NCBI GenBank assembly: GCA_036824465.1
Contig: DAITAC010000033.1
Span: 1-39,063 of the forward strand
Direction: 5' to 3'
DNA: 39,063 bases
Source: JAKOQB01 sp036824465
Lineage (GTDB): Bacteria; Pseudomonadota; Gammaproteobacteria; Burkholderiales; Burkholderiaceae_F
This document shows positions 32,694 to 39,063 of this stretch, one piece after another; positions within the stretch are counted from its first letter, which is position 1, and each line of letters opens with the position of its first letter. The translations under genes were made by a program, and so were the position numbers. The notes beneath the pieces were generated by a model that was given only the letters and a program-made list of their open reading frames with translations, did no database searches and had not been told where the DNA came from.

Positions 32694-33426
32694 TCGCGCA
32701 GGCGTACGGCGCGGATCGGATGCGCGTGTTGAGCATCAGCCGGCGTTTCTGCTGCATTCCTATGCCTGGCGCGAGACCAGCCTGGTGGTCGAAGTCTTTA
32801 CGCGCGACCATGGTCGAATGGGGCTGGTCGCTCGGGGTGCGAAGCGTCCAACGTCGCATTTTCGCGGCGTGCTGACTGCTTTCTGCCCGCTGCTGCTCGC
32901 GTGGAGTGGCCGCAACGATGTCAAGACACTGATGCGTGCCGAGTGGTGCGGCGGACTGGCGCCACTGCGCGGTGACGGACTTCTTGCCGGGTTCTATCTG
33001 AATGAGCTGCTGGTGCGGTTGCTGGCCCGCGGTGACGCACACGAAGCCTTGTTTGCTGCGTATGGTCAGGCAATCGCGGAACTCGCACGCGCTGCGCAAC
33101 CCGCGGCAACGCTGCGCACCTTTGAAGTCGTTCTGCTGCGCGAGATCGGGTACCTGCCAGCGTTGGATCATTGCGCCGATGGCGCGCCGATCGAGCCCGG
33201 CGCGCGCTATCGCATCGAATCCGCGCGCGGCCTGGTCCGCGTCGGCGAGGTCGGAGAGGACCTGTGCATTCACGGTTCAACAGCGCTGGCAATGGCACGC
33301 GGGGAATTTGATGACGCGAACGTTGCTGGCGAGAGCAAGAACGCGCTGCGGCAGTTGATTCGCTACCATCTTGATGGCCGGCCGCTGAATACGCGCCGCA
33401 TCCTGCAGGATCTCAAGGAACTGTGA
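32686..33426 (+). CDS. recO: DNA repair protein RecO
   Basis: RecO acts with RecR to load RecA onto SSB-coated single-stranded DNA. The 246-residue protein has the N-terminal OB fold (PAFLLHSYAWRETSLVVEVF, then LVARGAKRP) and helical C-terminal part (FYLNELLVRLL and FEVVLLREIGYLPALDHCAD). A zinc finger is not obvious. Its first ATG overlaps the end of era; the stop overlaps the pdxJ GTG start. Confidence 0.94.
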   Translation: MSSRAGVRRGSDARVEHQPAFLLHSYAWRETSLVVEVFTRDHGRMGLVARGAKRPTSHFRGVLTAFCPLLLAWSGRNDVKTLMRAEWCGGLAPLRGDGLLAGFYLNELLVRLLARGDAHEALFAAYGQAIAELARAAQPAATLRTFEVVLLREIGYLPALDHCADGAPIEPGARYRIESARGLVRVGEVGEDLCIHGSTALAMARGEFDDANVAGESKNALRQLIRYHLDGRPLNTRRILQDLKEL

Positions 33427-34193
33427 CAGCGCTCAGTGTCAACTTGAACAAGGTCGCTTTGTTGCGCAATACGCGCACGCTCGGCGTTCCCAGCGTGCTG
33501 CACGCGGCGACGATTGCGCTCGAGTCCGGTGCCGACGGGATCACGGTGCATCCTCGCCCCGACGGCCGCCACGTGCGCGGCGAAGATGTGCGGGAGCTGG
33601 CCAGAATGCTCAGGCAATGGCCCGCATGCGAATTCAACATCGAGGGCAATCCGTTTCATCAGCTGCTCGACTACGTGAGCGAGGTTCGTCCCAGCCAGTG
33701 CACATTTGTACCGGACGAGACAGGCGCCTTTACCTCCGACCATGGCTGGGATCTACCGCGTGACATGGAAAGACTGCGGCCGGTGGTCGGCGCAGTACGC
33801 GAACTCGGCGTGCGCGTCAGCCTGTTCATGGACCCGAATCCGGAGGCGATGTCGCTGGCGCGTGACCTTGGCGCCGATCGTATCGAGCTCTACACGGAGC
33901 CATACGCGCGGGCGTTCGGCTCGCCGGCTCAGGCGGCTGAACTTGAGCGCTATCGGCTGGCGTCGGAGGCGGCGCAAAGGGTCGGCCTTGGTGTCAACGC
34001 CGGCCACGACCTGAATCGAGGGAACCTGGCCGCGTTCCTGATCGGTGTGCCCGGGGTGCTGGAAGTCTCGATCGGCCACGCCCTGATTGCCGACGCGCTT
34101 GAATTCGGCCTGGCCGAAACGGTGCGCAAGTATCTGGCTGAGATTCGTCGCGCCGGTGCGGCGCTTCCCCACGCACTTCGACACGCCCGGTGA
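33423..34193 (+). CDS. pdxJ: Pyridoxine 5'-phosphate synthase
   Basis: PdxJ condenses 1-deoxyxylulose 5-phosphate with 3-amino-2-oxopropyl phosphate to give pyridoxine 5'-phosphate, the last step of the DXP-dependent vitamin B6 route. The 256-residue TIM barrel starts LSVNLNKVALLRNTR and has ITVHPRPDGRHV, EFNIEGNPF, RVSLFMDPNPE, RIELYTEPYA and VNAGHDLNRGNL in order. It uses a GTG start within the recO stop (GTGA). Its own stop overlaps the acpS GTG start. The recO-pdxJ-acpS order is conserved in proteobacteria. Confidence 0.96.
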   Translation: MTALSVNLNKVALLRNTRTLGVPSVLHAATIALESGADGITVHPRPDGRHVRGEDVRELARMLRQWPACEFNIEGNPFHQLLDYVSEVRPSQCTFVPDETGAFTSDHGWDLPRDMERLRPVVGAVRELGVRVSLFMDPNPEAMSLARDLGADRIELYTEPYARAFGSPAQAAELERYRLASEAAQRVGLGVNAGHDLNRGNLAAFLIGVPGVLEVSIGHALIADALEFGLAETVRKYLAEIRRAGAALPHALRHAR

Positions 34194-34594
34194 TCTACGG
34201 CATCGGCATCGATCTGATCGAGATTCAGCGCATCGCAGCAGCCTGCGCGCGTCACGGCGACCGCTTCGCGCAACGAATTCTCGGCCCCGATGAGCTCGAG
34301 CGGTATGGCGCGCGGCGCCGACGCTCCGAGTCGCGTGGTCTGGCCTTTCTCGCCACGCGGTTCGCGGCCAAGGAAGCCATCTCCAAGGCGCTTGGACTTG
34401 GCATGCGGCAGCCGATGAGCTGGCGCGCAGTACAGATCCTCAATGCGCCATCGGGCCGTCCCGAGGCGGTTGCAAGCGGAATCCTCGCTGAATTCATGCG
34501 CGCGCGACAGATGCGATTGCAGGTCTCGGTCACGGACGAGCGCACATTCGCCGCCGCGTATGCAATCGCCGAGATCGTAGAGCAGGGCCAATAG
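34190..34594 (+). CDS. acpS: Holo-ACP synthase
   Basis: AcpS transfers 4'-phosphopantetheine from CoA to the serine of ACP, the acpP product of this window. The 134-residue protein begins IYGIGIDLIEIQRI with the metal-binding Asp. It has ATRFAAKEAISKALGLG with the catalytic Glu and Lys and ends with VSVTDERTFAAAYAIAE. The GTG start overlaps the pdxJ stop. nagZ begins directly after its stop. Confidence 0.95.
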   Translation: MIYGIGIDLIEIQRIAAACARHGDRFAQRILGPDELERYGARRRRSESRGLAFLATRFAAKEAISKALGLGMRQPMSWRAVQILNAPSGRPEAVASGILAEFMRARQMRLQVSVTDERTFAAAYAIAEIVEQGQ

Positions 34595-35617
34595 ATGACC
34601 GGACCCATCGTGATCGATATCGCGGGCTTGACGTTGTGCACGGAGGATCGCGAGCGGCTCGCGCATCCTCTGGTCGGCATGGTGATCCTGTTCGCGCGCA
34701 ACTTCGAATCGCCCGCGCAGCTGAGAGCGCTGTGTGACGAGATCCATGCCATCCGCACGCCGCCGCTGCTGATTGCCGTCGATCACGAAGGTGGTCGCGT
34801 ACAGCGCTTTCGCAGCGCCCCATTTACCGCCATTCCGGCGATGGACGCGTTGGGGCGACGATGGGATCGCGACGTGTTGGGGGCGTGCCGCACCGCTGTT
34901 TCAACCGGATATGTGATGGGCGCCGAGCTGCGCGCGCATGGCGTCGATCTGACATTCGCTCCGGTGCTTGATCTGGCGTGGAGTCGAAGCTCGGTAATCG
35001 GCGATCGCGCTTTTCATCATGACGCGCGCGTCGTGGCGATGCTTGCCAATCATTTATGCCACGGACTGTCGCTTGCCGGCATGGCCAATTGCGGCAAACA
35101 CTTCCCCGGCCATGGCTGGGCGCACGCGGATTCGCATGTGGATGTTCCGGTCGACGAACGCGCGCTGGCGGCGATTCTCGACGCCGACGCAGCGCCGTAT
35201 CGCTGGCTGGGCGCCTCGCTCGCCGGCGTGATGCCGGCTCACGTCATCTACCCCGAAGTGGATGCGATGCCGGCCGGCTTTTCGCACCGCTGGCTGCAGC
35301 AGATCCTGCGCCGTCAGCTTGGCTTCACCGGCGCAGTCTTCAGCGACGACCTTTCGATGGAAGGCGCAAAGGTGGCCGGAGACACCGTTGCCCGCGCGCA
35401 AGCCGCACTCGATGCGGGGTGTGACTTCATTCTGGTGTGCAACGACGCCGCAGCCGCGAATCAGGTGCTGGAAGGCGCGCGCTGGAGACGCGGCGCGGCC
35501 TTCGAGGAGCGCGCTGCGCGCCTGATGCCACGTGGCACGGCCCTCGGCATGGATTTGCTGCAGCAAACCGCGACGTACTGCGCTGCGCGCGCGGATGTCG
35601 GGTCATTGCAGGATTGA
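34595..35617 (+). CDS. nagZ: Beta-N-acetylhexosaminidase NagZ
   Basis: NagZ removes N-acetylglucosamine from anhydro-muropeptides in cytoplasmic cell-wall recycling and can thus influence AmpC induction. The 340-residue family 3 glycosidase has IAVDHEGGRVQRF, KHFPGHGWAHADSHVDVP (with the catalytic His/Asp loop) and VFSDDLSMEGA with the nucleophile Asp. It closes the long lepA-nagZ operon. Between its stop and the convergent efp stop are 47 bases; no strong terminator is visible there. Confidence 0.95.
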   Translation: MTGPIVIDIAGLTLCTEDRERLAHPLVGMVILFARNFESPAQLRALCDEIHAIRTPPLLIAVDHEGGRVQRFRSAPFTAIPAMDALGRRWDRDVLGACRTAVSTGYVMGAELRAHGVDLTFAPVLDLAWSRSSVIGDRAFHHDARVVAMLANHLCHGLSLAGMANCGKHFPGHGWAHADSHVDVPVDERALAAILDADAAPYRWLGASLAGVMPAHVIYPEVDAMPAGFSHRWLQQILRRQLGFTGAVFSDDLSMEGAKVAGDTVARAQAALDAGCDFILVCNDAAAANQVLEGARWRRGAAFEERAARLMPRGTALGMDLLQQTATYCAARADVGSLQD

Positions 35618-35664
35618 TGCAAGCGGCGCCTCGAACGTGCTCTTCTAAATGAGCGCTCAGTGCC

Positions 35665-36231
35665 TCAGGCGCGCTCGATATATGCGCCGTCGTCCGTGTT
35701 GACGCGAACTTTGTCGCCCGGATTGACGAACGGTGGCACCTGCACCGTGATGCCGGTTTCCATCTTCGCCGGCTTGAATGTCGTGGTGGCGGTTGCGTTC
35801 TTGATGCCCGGTTCCGTGTCGATCACTTCCAGCACGACGCTGCTCGGCAACTGCACGCCGAGCGCGCGGCCGTTGTGAAAATTGATGTCAACTTCCATGT
35901 TCGGCAGCAGAAACCCGCTCTGGCCTTCGAGGAACTCCGCGCTCAGATTGAGCTGCTCGAAAGTCTCGTTGTCCATGAAGACGTACGAGTCGCCATCCTG
36001 ATAGGAGTAGGTCATGGTGCGCTTGTCGATATACGGGCGCTCAATCTTCTCGTCGGTCGCGAGCCTTTCATTGCGCTTCTGACCGGTTTCGATGTCCTTC
36101 ATCTCGATCTGCATGTACGCGCCGCCACGGCCGCCGACATGGACGTGATACTGCTTCAGCACGCGCCACAGGCGCTTGTCCCATTCGATCAGGTTGCCGG
36201 CACGAATTTCGGTCGCAAGAATCTTTGCCAT
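35665..36231 (-). CDS. efp: Elongation factor P, alphaproteobacterial-like type with Arg loop tip
   Basis: EF-P relieves ribosome stalling at polyproline. The 188-residue protein starts MAKILATEIRAGNLIEWDKR. The loop tip reads HVHVGGRGGAYMQIEMKD, with Arg35 where lysylated EF-Ps carry Lys. The overall sequence (for example GGAYMQIEMKD and PPFVNPGDKVRVNTDDGAYI) resembles alphaproteobacterial EF-P more than the usual betaproteobacterial type, which carries SGRN-like loops and is rhamnosylated by EarP. No earP is adjacent. The start at 36231 is favoured over an upstream in-frame start because family N-termini begin there. uvrC lies divergently upstream. Confidence 0.92.
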   Translation of the reverse strand: MAKILATEIRAGNLIEWDKRLWRVLKQYHVHVGGRGGAYMQIEMKDIETGQKRNERLATDEKIERPYIDKRTMTYSYQDGDSYVFMDNETFEQLNLSAEFLEGQSGFLLPNMEVDINFHNGRALGVQLPSSVVLEVIDTEPGIKNATATTTFKPAKMETGITVQVPPFVNPGDKVRVNTDDGAYIERA

Positions 36232-36284
36232 GTTGGGTCCGCGGGCGACTCGTAAAATGTGAGCCGCAATCAAGGAAACCCGCG

Positions 36285-36290
36285 ATTATA
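36285..36290 (-). promoter_or_regulatory. -10 box upstream of efp
   Basis: On the minus strand TATAAT is followed by CGCGGG, as in the other -10 elements here. It would give efp a leader of about 45 bases. The -35 is weak. Confidence 0.5.
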
Positions 36291-36322
36291 GAGGCGCGGC
36301 CCATCTCTTTCGACTCCACGCC

Positions 36323-38179
36323 GTGCCCGAATCGCCGATCGACTTCGATCCCAAGGCTCTCATCGAGCGCCTGCCGCATCTGCCCGGCGTCTACCGGATG
36401 CTGGATGCCGACGGCTCCGCCCAGTATGTCGGCAAGGCGCGCGACTTGAAGAAACGTGTCGCGTCGTATTTCAACAAGGGCGTGGGACCGCGCATTGCGC
36501 TGATGCTGGCGCGCGTGGTGAGCATCGAGACGACTGTGACGCGCTCCGAGGCAGAAGCGCTGCTGCTCGAGAACAACCTGATCAAGTCGCTGGCGCCGAA
36601 GTTCAACATCCTGTTTCGTGACGACAAGTCGTATCCGTACCTGAAACTCACCGATCACGAGTTCCCGCGGGTGGCCTACTACCGCGGCGCGACCGATCGG
36701 CGCGCGCGCTACTTCGGTCCCTTCCCCAATGCGTGGGCGGTCAAGGATTCGATCCAGATCCTGCAGAAGGTATTCCGGCTGCGAAGCTGCGAGGACACGG
36801 TGTTCAACCATCGGTCAAGGCCGTGTCTCCTGCATCAGATCCAGCGCTGTACTGCACCATGCGTCGGCCTGATCGACGCCACGAGCTATGGCCAGGACGT
36901 CGATCGTGCGGCACGTTTCCTGCGCGGGCAAACCGATGAGGTGATGGCCGAGCTCGAGTCGAAGATGCAGGCGTTCGCCGCCGAGCTTCAGTTCGAGCGC
37001 GCGGCGGCCGTGCGCGACCAGCTCGGCGCACTCGCGCGCGTGCTGCACCAGCAGGCGATCGAGACCACGGGTGGCGACACCGATGCCGACATCCTCGCCG
37101 TGGTCGCCGAAGGCGGGCAGGCCTGCGTGAATCTGGCGATGGTCCGGGGCAGCCGACATCTCGGCGACCACGCCTACTTTCCGACGCGGCTCGACGATGG
37201 CGCGGAAAACGCGGAAGTGCTGGAGGCGTTCATCTCGCAGCACTACATCGGCCTGCCCGTCCCGCCCGTGCTGATCGTCAACGCGGAACTCGACATCGCG
37301 GAACTGCAGGACATGCTGTCGACCGAGGATCACAGGGTCCAGATTCTTGGCGGCACGGACGGTGGATTGCGAGCTCAGCGCCGCCGCTGGCTTGAGATGG
37401 CCGAATCCAACGCCAGGCTCGCACTGGCACGCCGGCTGGCGGAAGAAGGCTCGCAGCAGGCACGTACACGTGCGCTGATCGAGACGCTGGGCATCGAACT
37501 GCAAGACCCCGATCCGGCAACGCTGCGCATCGAGTGCTTCGATGTCAGCCACACGATGGGCGAAGCGACGCAGTCATCCTGCGTCGTGTATCGCGGCCAT
37601 TCGATGCAGGCGGCCGAGTATCGGCGCTTCAATATCGAAGGCATCGAGCCGGGCGACGACTACGCGGCCATGCGGCAGACGCTGACGCGCCGTTATGGAC
37701 CGGCGGCGCGCGGTGAGGCGCAACTGCCGCACCTTGTACTGGTTGACGGCGGTGCGGGGCAGGTCAGCGTCGCGGTGCAGGCGTTCGAGGAACTCGGCCT
37801 GGATCCATCAATCATCGTCGGTGTCGCGAAAGGTGCAGAGCGCAAGACCGGCCTGGAAGAACTCATTTTCGCCGATGGCCGCGCGCCGCTGACGCTCGGC
37901 CGCGATTCGCAGGCGCTGATGCTGATTGCGCAGATCCGGGATGAGGCACATCGCTTTGCGATCACCGGCATGCGTGCCCGCCGCGCAAAATCGCGTCAGT
38001 CGTCACACTTGGAGGATCTGGACGGGATCGGGCCGAAGCGGCGGCAAAAACTGCTTTCCCGGTTCGGCGGTGTGCGCGGGCTGATGGCAGCATCAATCGA
38101 CGATATTGCGAAGGTTGAAGGGGTTTCGCGTAAGCTCGCCGCACGGATCTATGCCCAACTCCACGGCCAGCCCACCTGA
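36323..38179 (+). CDS. uvrC: Excinuclease ABC subunit C
   Basis: UvrC makes both incisions in nucleotide excision repair. The 618-residue protein has the N-terminal GIY-YIG domain (LPGVYRMLDADGSAQYVGKA), the UVR interaction motif (AELQFERAAAVRDQLGAL) and the C-terminal endonuclease domain with HLVLVDGGAGQV. It ends in a helix-hairpin-helix (LDGIGPKRRQKLLSRFGGVR). The start at 36323 is a GTG with no strong ribosome-binding site. pgsA follows after 28 bases, a conserved pairing. Confidence 0.96.
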   Translation: MPESPIDFDPKALIERLPHLPGVYRMLDADGSAQYVGKARDLKKRVASYFNKGVGPRIALMLARVVSIETTVTRSEAEALLLENNLIKSLAPKFNILFRDDKSYPYLKLTDHEFPRVAYYRGATDRRARYFGPFPNAWAVKDSIQILQKVFRLRSCEDTVFNHRSRPCLLHQIQRCTAPCVGLIDATSYGQDVDRAARFLRGQTDEVMAELESKMQAFAAELQFERAAAVRDQLGALARVLHQQAIETTGGDTDADILAVVAEGGQACVNLAMVRGSRHLGDHAYFPTRLDDGAENAEVLEAFISQHYIGLPVPPVLIVNAELDIAELQDMLSTEDHRVQILGGTDGGLRAQRRRWLEMAESNARLALARRLAEEGSQQARTRALIETLGIELQDPDPATLRIECFDVSHTMGEATQSSCVVYRGHSMQAAEYRRFNIEGIEPGDDYAAMRQTLTRRYGPAARGEAQLPHLVLVDGGAGQVSVAVQAFEELGLDPSIIVGVAKGAERKTGLEELIFADGRAPLTLGRDSQALMLIAQIRDEAHRFAITGMRARRAKSRQSSHLEDLDGIGPKRRQKLLSRFGGVRGLMAASIDDIAKVEGVSRKLAARIYAQLHGQPT

Positions 38180-38207
38180 AGCCCGTCTACGCGCAGGGAC
38201 CGCGCCG

Positions 38208-38780
38208 ATGTCGATCAATGTCGCAATGTGGTTGACCTGGGCACGCATCGCGATGATCCCGCTCGTTGTCGGCGTCTTCTATCTGCCGGAGGCATGGATC
38301 GGCGGCCAATGGAAGAACGTGACCGCCTGCACGCTGTTCACCGTCGCGGCGGTCACGGATGCATTCGACGGGTGGTATGCGCGCAAGTACGGAATGATCA
38401 CGCGGCTGGGCGCATTTCTCGATCCGGTCGCTGACAAGCTGATGGTGTGCGCCGCGCTGATCGTACTGCTCGCACTCGATCGCGTCGACGCGTTCGTCGC
38501 GCTCATTATCATAGGTCGCGAGATAACGATCTCGGCGCTGCGCGAGTGGATGGCACAGGTTGGCGCGTCGGCCAGCGTCGCGGTCAACTGGCTCGGCAAG
38601 ATGAAGACGATCATGCAGATGGTTGCGATTCCGCTGCTGCTGTATCACGACCGGTTGTTCGGCGTGATCGACGTGCGCCTGCTGGGGACCGTGATGATCT
38701 ATGTAGCCGCGGCGCTGACCGTCTACTCGATGGTGTACTACCTGCGCAAGGCGTGGCCGCATCTGGATGAGCGGCGGTAA
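38208..38780 (+). CDS. pgsA: CDP-diacylglycerol-glycerol-3-phosphate 3-phosphatidyltransferase
   Basis: PgsA makes phosphatidylglycerol phosphate from CDP-diacylglycerol in the inner membrane. The 190-residue protein starts MSINVAMWLTWARIAMIPLV and has four to five membrane segments. The CDP-alcohol phosphotransferase motif is seen in DAFDGWYARKYGMITRLGAF followed by LDPVADK. The ATG at 38208 is preferred; a longer frame from 38106 lies inside uvrC. tRNA genes follow, as usual in this group. Confidence 0.96.
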   Translation: MSINVAMWLTWARIAMIPLVVGVFYLPEAWIGGQWKNVTACTLFTVAAVTDAFDGWYARKYGMITRLGAFLDPVADKLMVCAALIVLLALDRVDAFVALIIIGREITISALREWMAQVGASASVAVNWLGKMKTIMQMVAIPLLLYHDRLFGVIDVRLLGTVMIYVAAALTVYSMVYYLRKAWPHLDERR

Positions 38781-38784
38781 TTTT

Positions 38785-38812
38785 TTGACAGAGATAGGTG
38801 CGCCGCTATAAT
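38785..38812 (+). promoter_or_regulatory. Sigma70-type promoter of tRNA-Gly
   Basis: A perfect TTGACA (38785-38790) and TATAAT (38807-38812) are 16 bases apart, followed by a GC-rich discriminator TCGCGTCC, which in stable-RNA promoters is linked to stringent control. Transcription would start about 8 bases before the tRNA. Confidence 0.9.
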
Positions 38813-38825
38813 TCGCGTCCGTTTT

Positions 38826-38901
38826 GCGGGAATAGCTCAGTTGGTAGAGCGCAACCTTGCCAAGGTTGAGGTCGCGAGTTCGAGACTCGTTTCCCGCTCC
38901 A
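38826..38901 (+). tRNA. tRNA-Gly (GCC)
   Basis: The 76-base cloverleaf has acceptor arms GCGGGAA / TTCCCGC, D-loop AGTTGGTAGA, anticodon stem CAACC / GGTTG around loop TTGCCAA (anticodon GCC), and T arm GCGAG-TTCGAGA-CTCGT. The 3' CCA is encoded. It reads GGC and GGU codons. Confidence 0.97.
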
Positions 38902-38909
38902 GAATCTCG

Positions 38910-38937
38910 AGGGGAAGCAATCGGCTTCCCCTTTTTT
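38910..38937 (+). terminator. Rho-independent terminator after tRNA-Gly
   Basis: AGGGGAAGC (38910-38918) pairs with GCTTCCCCT (38924-38932) around a five-base loop, followed by six T. It separates the two tRNAs into independent transcripts. Confidence 0.9.
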
Positions 38938-38963
38938 CTCCGGTCAAGCGATCGGGTCGCCGC

Positions 38964-38969
38964 TAGAAT
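38964..38969 (+). promoter_or_regulatory. Possible -10 box of tRNA-Cys
   Basis: TAGAAT lies 9 bases before the tRNA, after the terminator of tRNA-Gly. The -35 (GGTCAA at 38942-38947, 16-base spacing) is weak. Confidence 0.45.
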
Positions 38970-38978
38970 GGCTTCAGT

Positions 38979-39052
38979 GGCGGGGTGGCAGAGTGGCCAT
39001 GCAGCGGACTGCAAATCCGTGTACGCCGGTTCGATTCCGACCCCCGCCTCCA
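38979..39052 (+). tRNA. tRNA-Cys (GCA)
   Basis: The 74-base cloverleaf has acceptor arms GGCGGGG / CCCCGCC, anticodon stem CGGA / TCCG around a loop with anticodon GCA, and T arm with GGTTCGATTCC. The 3' CCA is encoded. It decodes UGC and UGU. The window ends 11 bases later. Confidence 0.96.
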
Positions 39053-39063
39053 GTTCTTTTCCG

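Noticed and set aside
35618..35664. Terminator between nagZ and efp
   Set aside because: Only a short GAGCGCTC palindrome without a T run is present, which is not enough to call a terminator.
1..39063. CRISPR array, insertion sequence, prophage or integrase
   Set aside because: No regularly spaced repeats, transposase motifs or phage genes could be recognised on either strand. Every large region is explained by known genes.

Overview
The window is a GC-rich chromosomal segment of a betaproteobacterium, most likely from the Burkholderiales or a close relative. The order rne | rluC - HAD - Rieske | RsmI-like - maf | yceD - rpmF - plsX - fabHDG - acpP - fabF - ygfX-like - rpoE - rseA - rseB - mucD - lepA - lepB - DUF4845 - rnc - era - recO - pdxJ - acpS - nagZ | efp | uvrC - pgsA - tRNA-Gly - tRNA-Cys is the conserved housekeeping order of that group. 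The genus cannot be named from this sequence. The window comes from a draft assembly: a run of 100 N lies inside moaA and is flanked by two identical 55-base copies.

Region by region. (1) 1-2573 holds a haloacid-dehalogenase-type hydrolase, malate synthase A (aceB) and a 51-residue cysteine-rich small protein. (2) 2574-4642 holds a frameshifted GNAT acetyltransferase remnant and a coniferyl-aldehyde-dehydrogenase-like ALDH. (3) 4639-6612, minus strand, is a molybdenum-cofactor cluster with moaA, mobA and what appears to be only the tail of moeA. (4) 6726-10474 is a compact chromate-stress operon: chrB, chrA, a superoxide dismutase-rhodanese fusion and a stand-alone ChrB C-terminal domain. Its sigma70-type promoter has a -10 box in the centre of a 36-base palindrome. 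(5) 10487-17167 holds RNase E with a long leader, rluC, a phosphatase, a Rieske protein, an RsmI-like methyltransferase and maf. (6) 17215-23845 is the yceD-rpmF-fatty-acid operon. (7) 23952-27657 is the envelope-stress module rpoE-rseA-rseB-mucD. (8) 27832-35617 is a long, tightly overlapping lepA-lepB-rnc-era-recO-pdxJ-acpS-nagZ operon. (9) 35665-39052 holds efp, uvrC, pgsA and two tRNAs.

Functionally, aceB serves the glyoxylate cycle. In the chr operon, ChrB likely senses chromate, ChrA exports it, and the SOD-rhodanese protein would handle superoxide and sulfur or thiol damage from chromate reduction. plsX, fabHDG, acpP and fabF build acyl chains, acpS activates ACP and pgsA uses the resulting lipids. 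RpoE, RseA, RseB and MucD monitor and repair the envelope into which LepB releases secreted proteins.

The points most worth a second look are the chr operon (architecture, palindromic promoter, possible leaderless start), an alphaproteobacterial-type EF-P with Arg at the loop tip and no earP beside it, the moeA tail, the decayed GNAT gene, an AT-rich codon island inside mucD, and terminator-like hairpins at the acpP and lepA promoters. I did not find a wholly new multi-gene system. The chr operon is the nearest to an unusual one.
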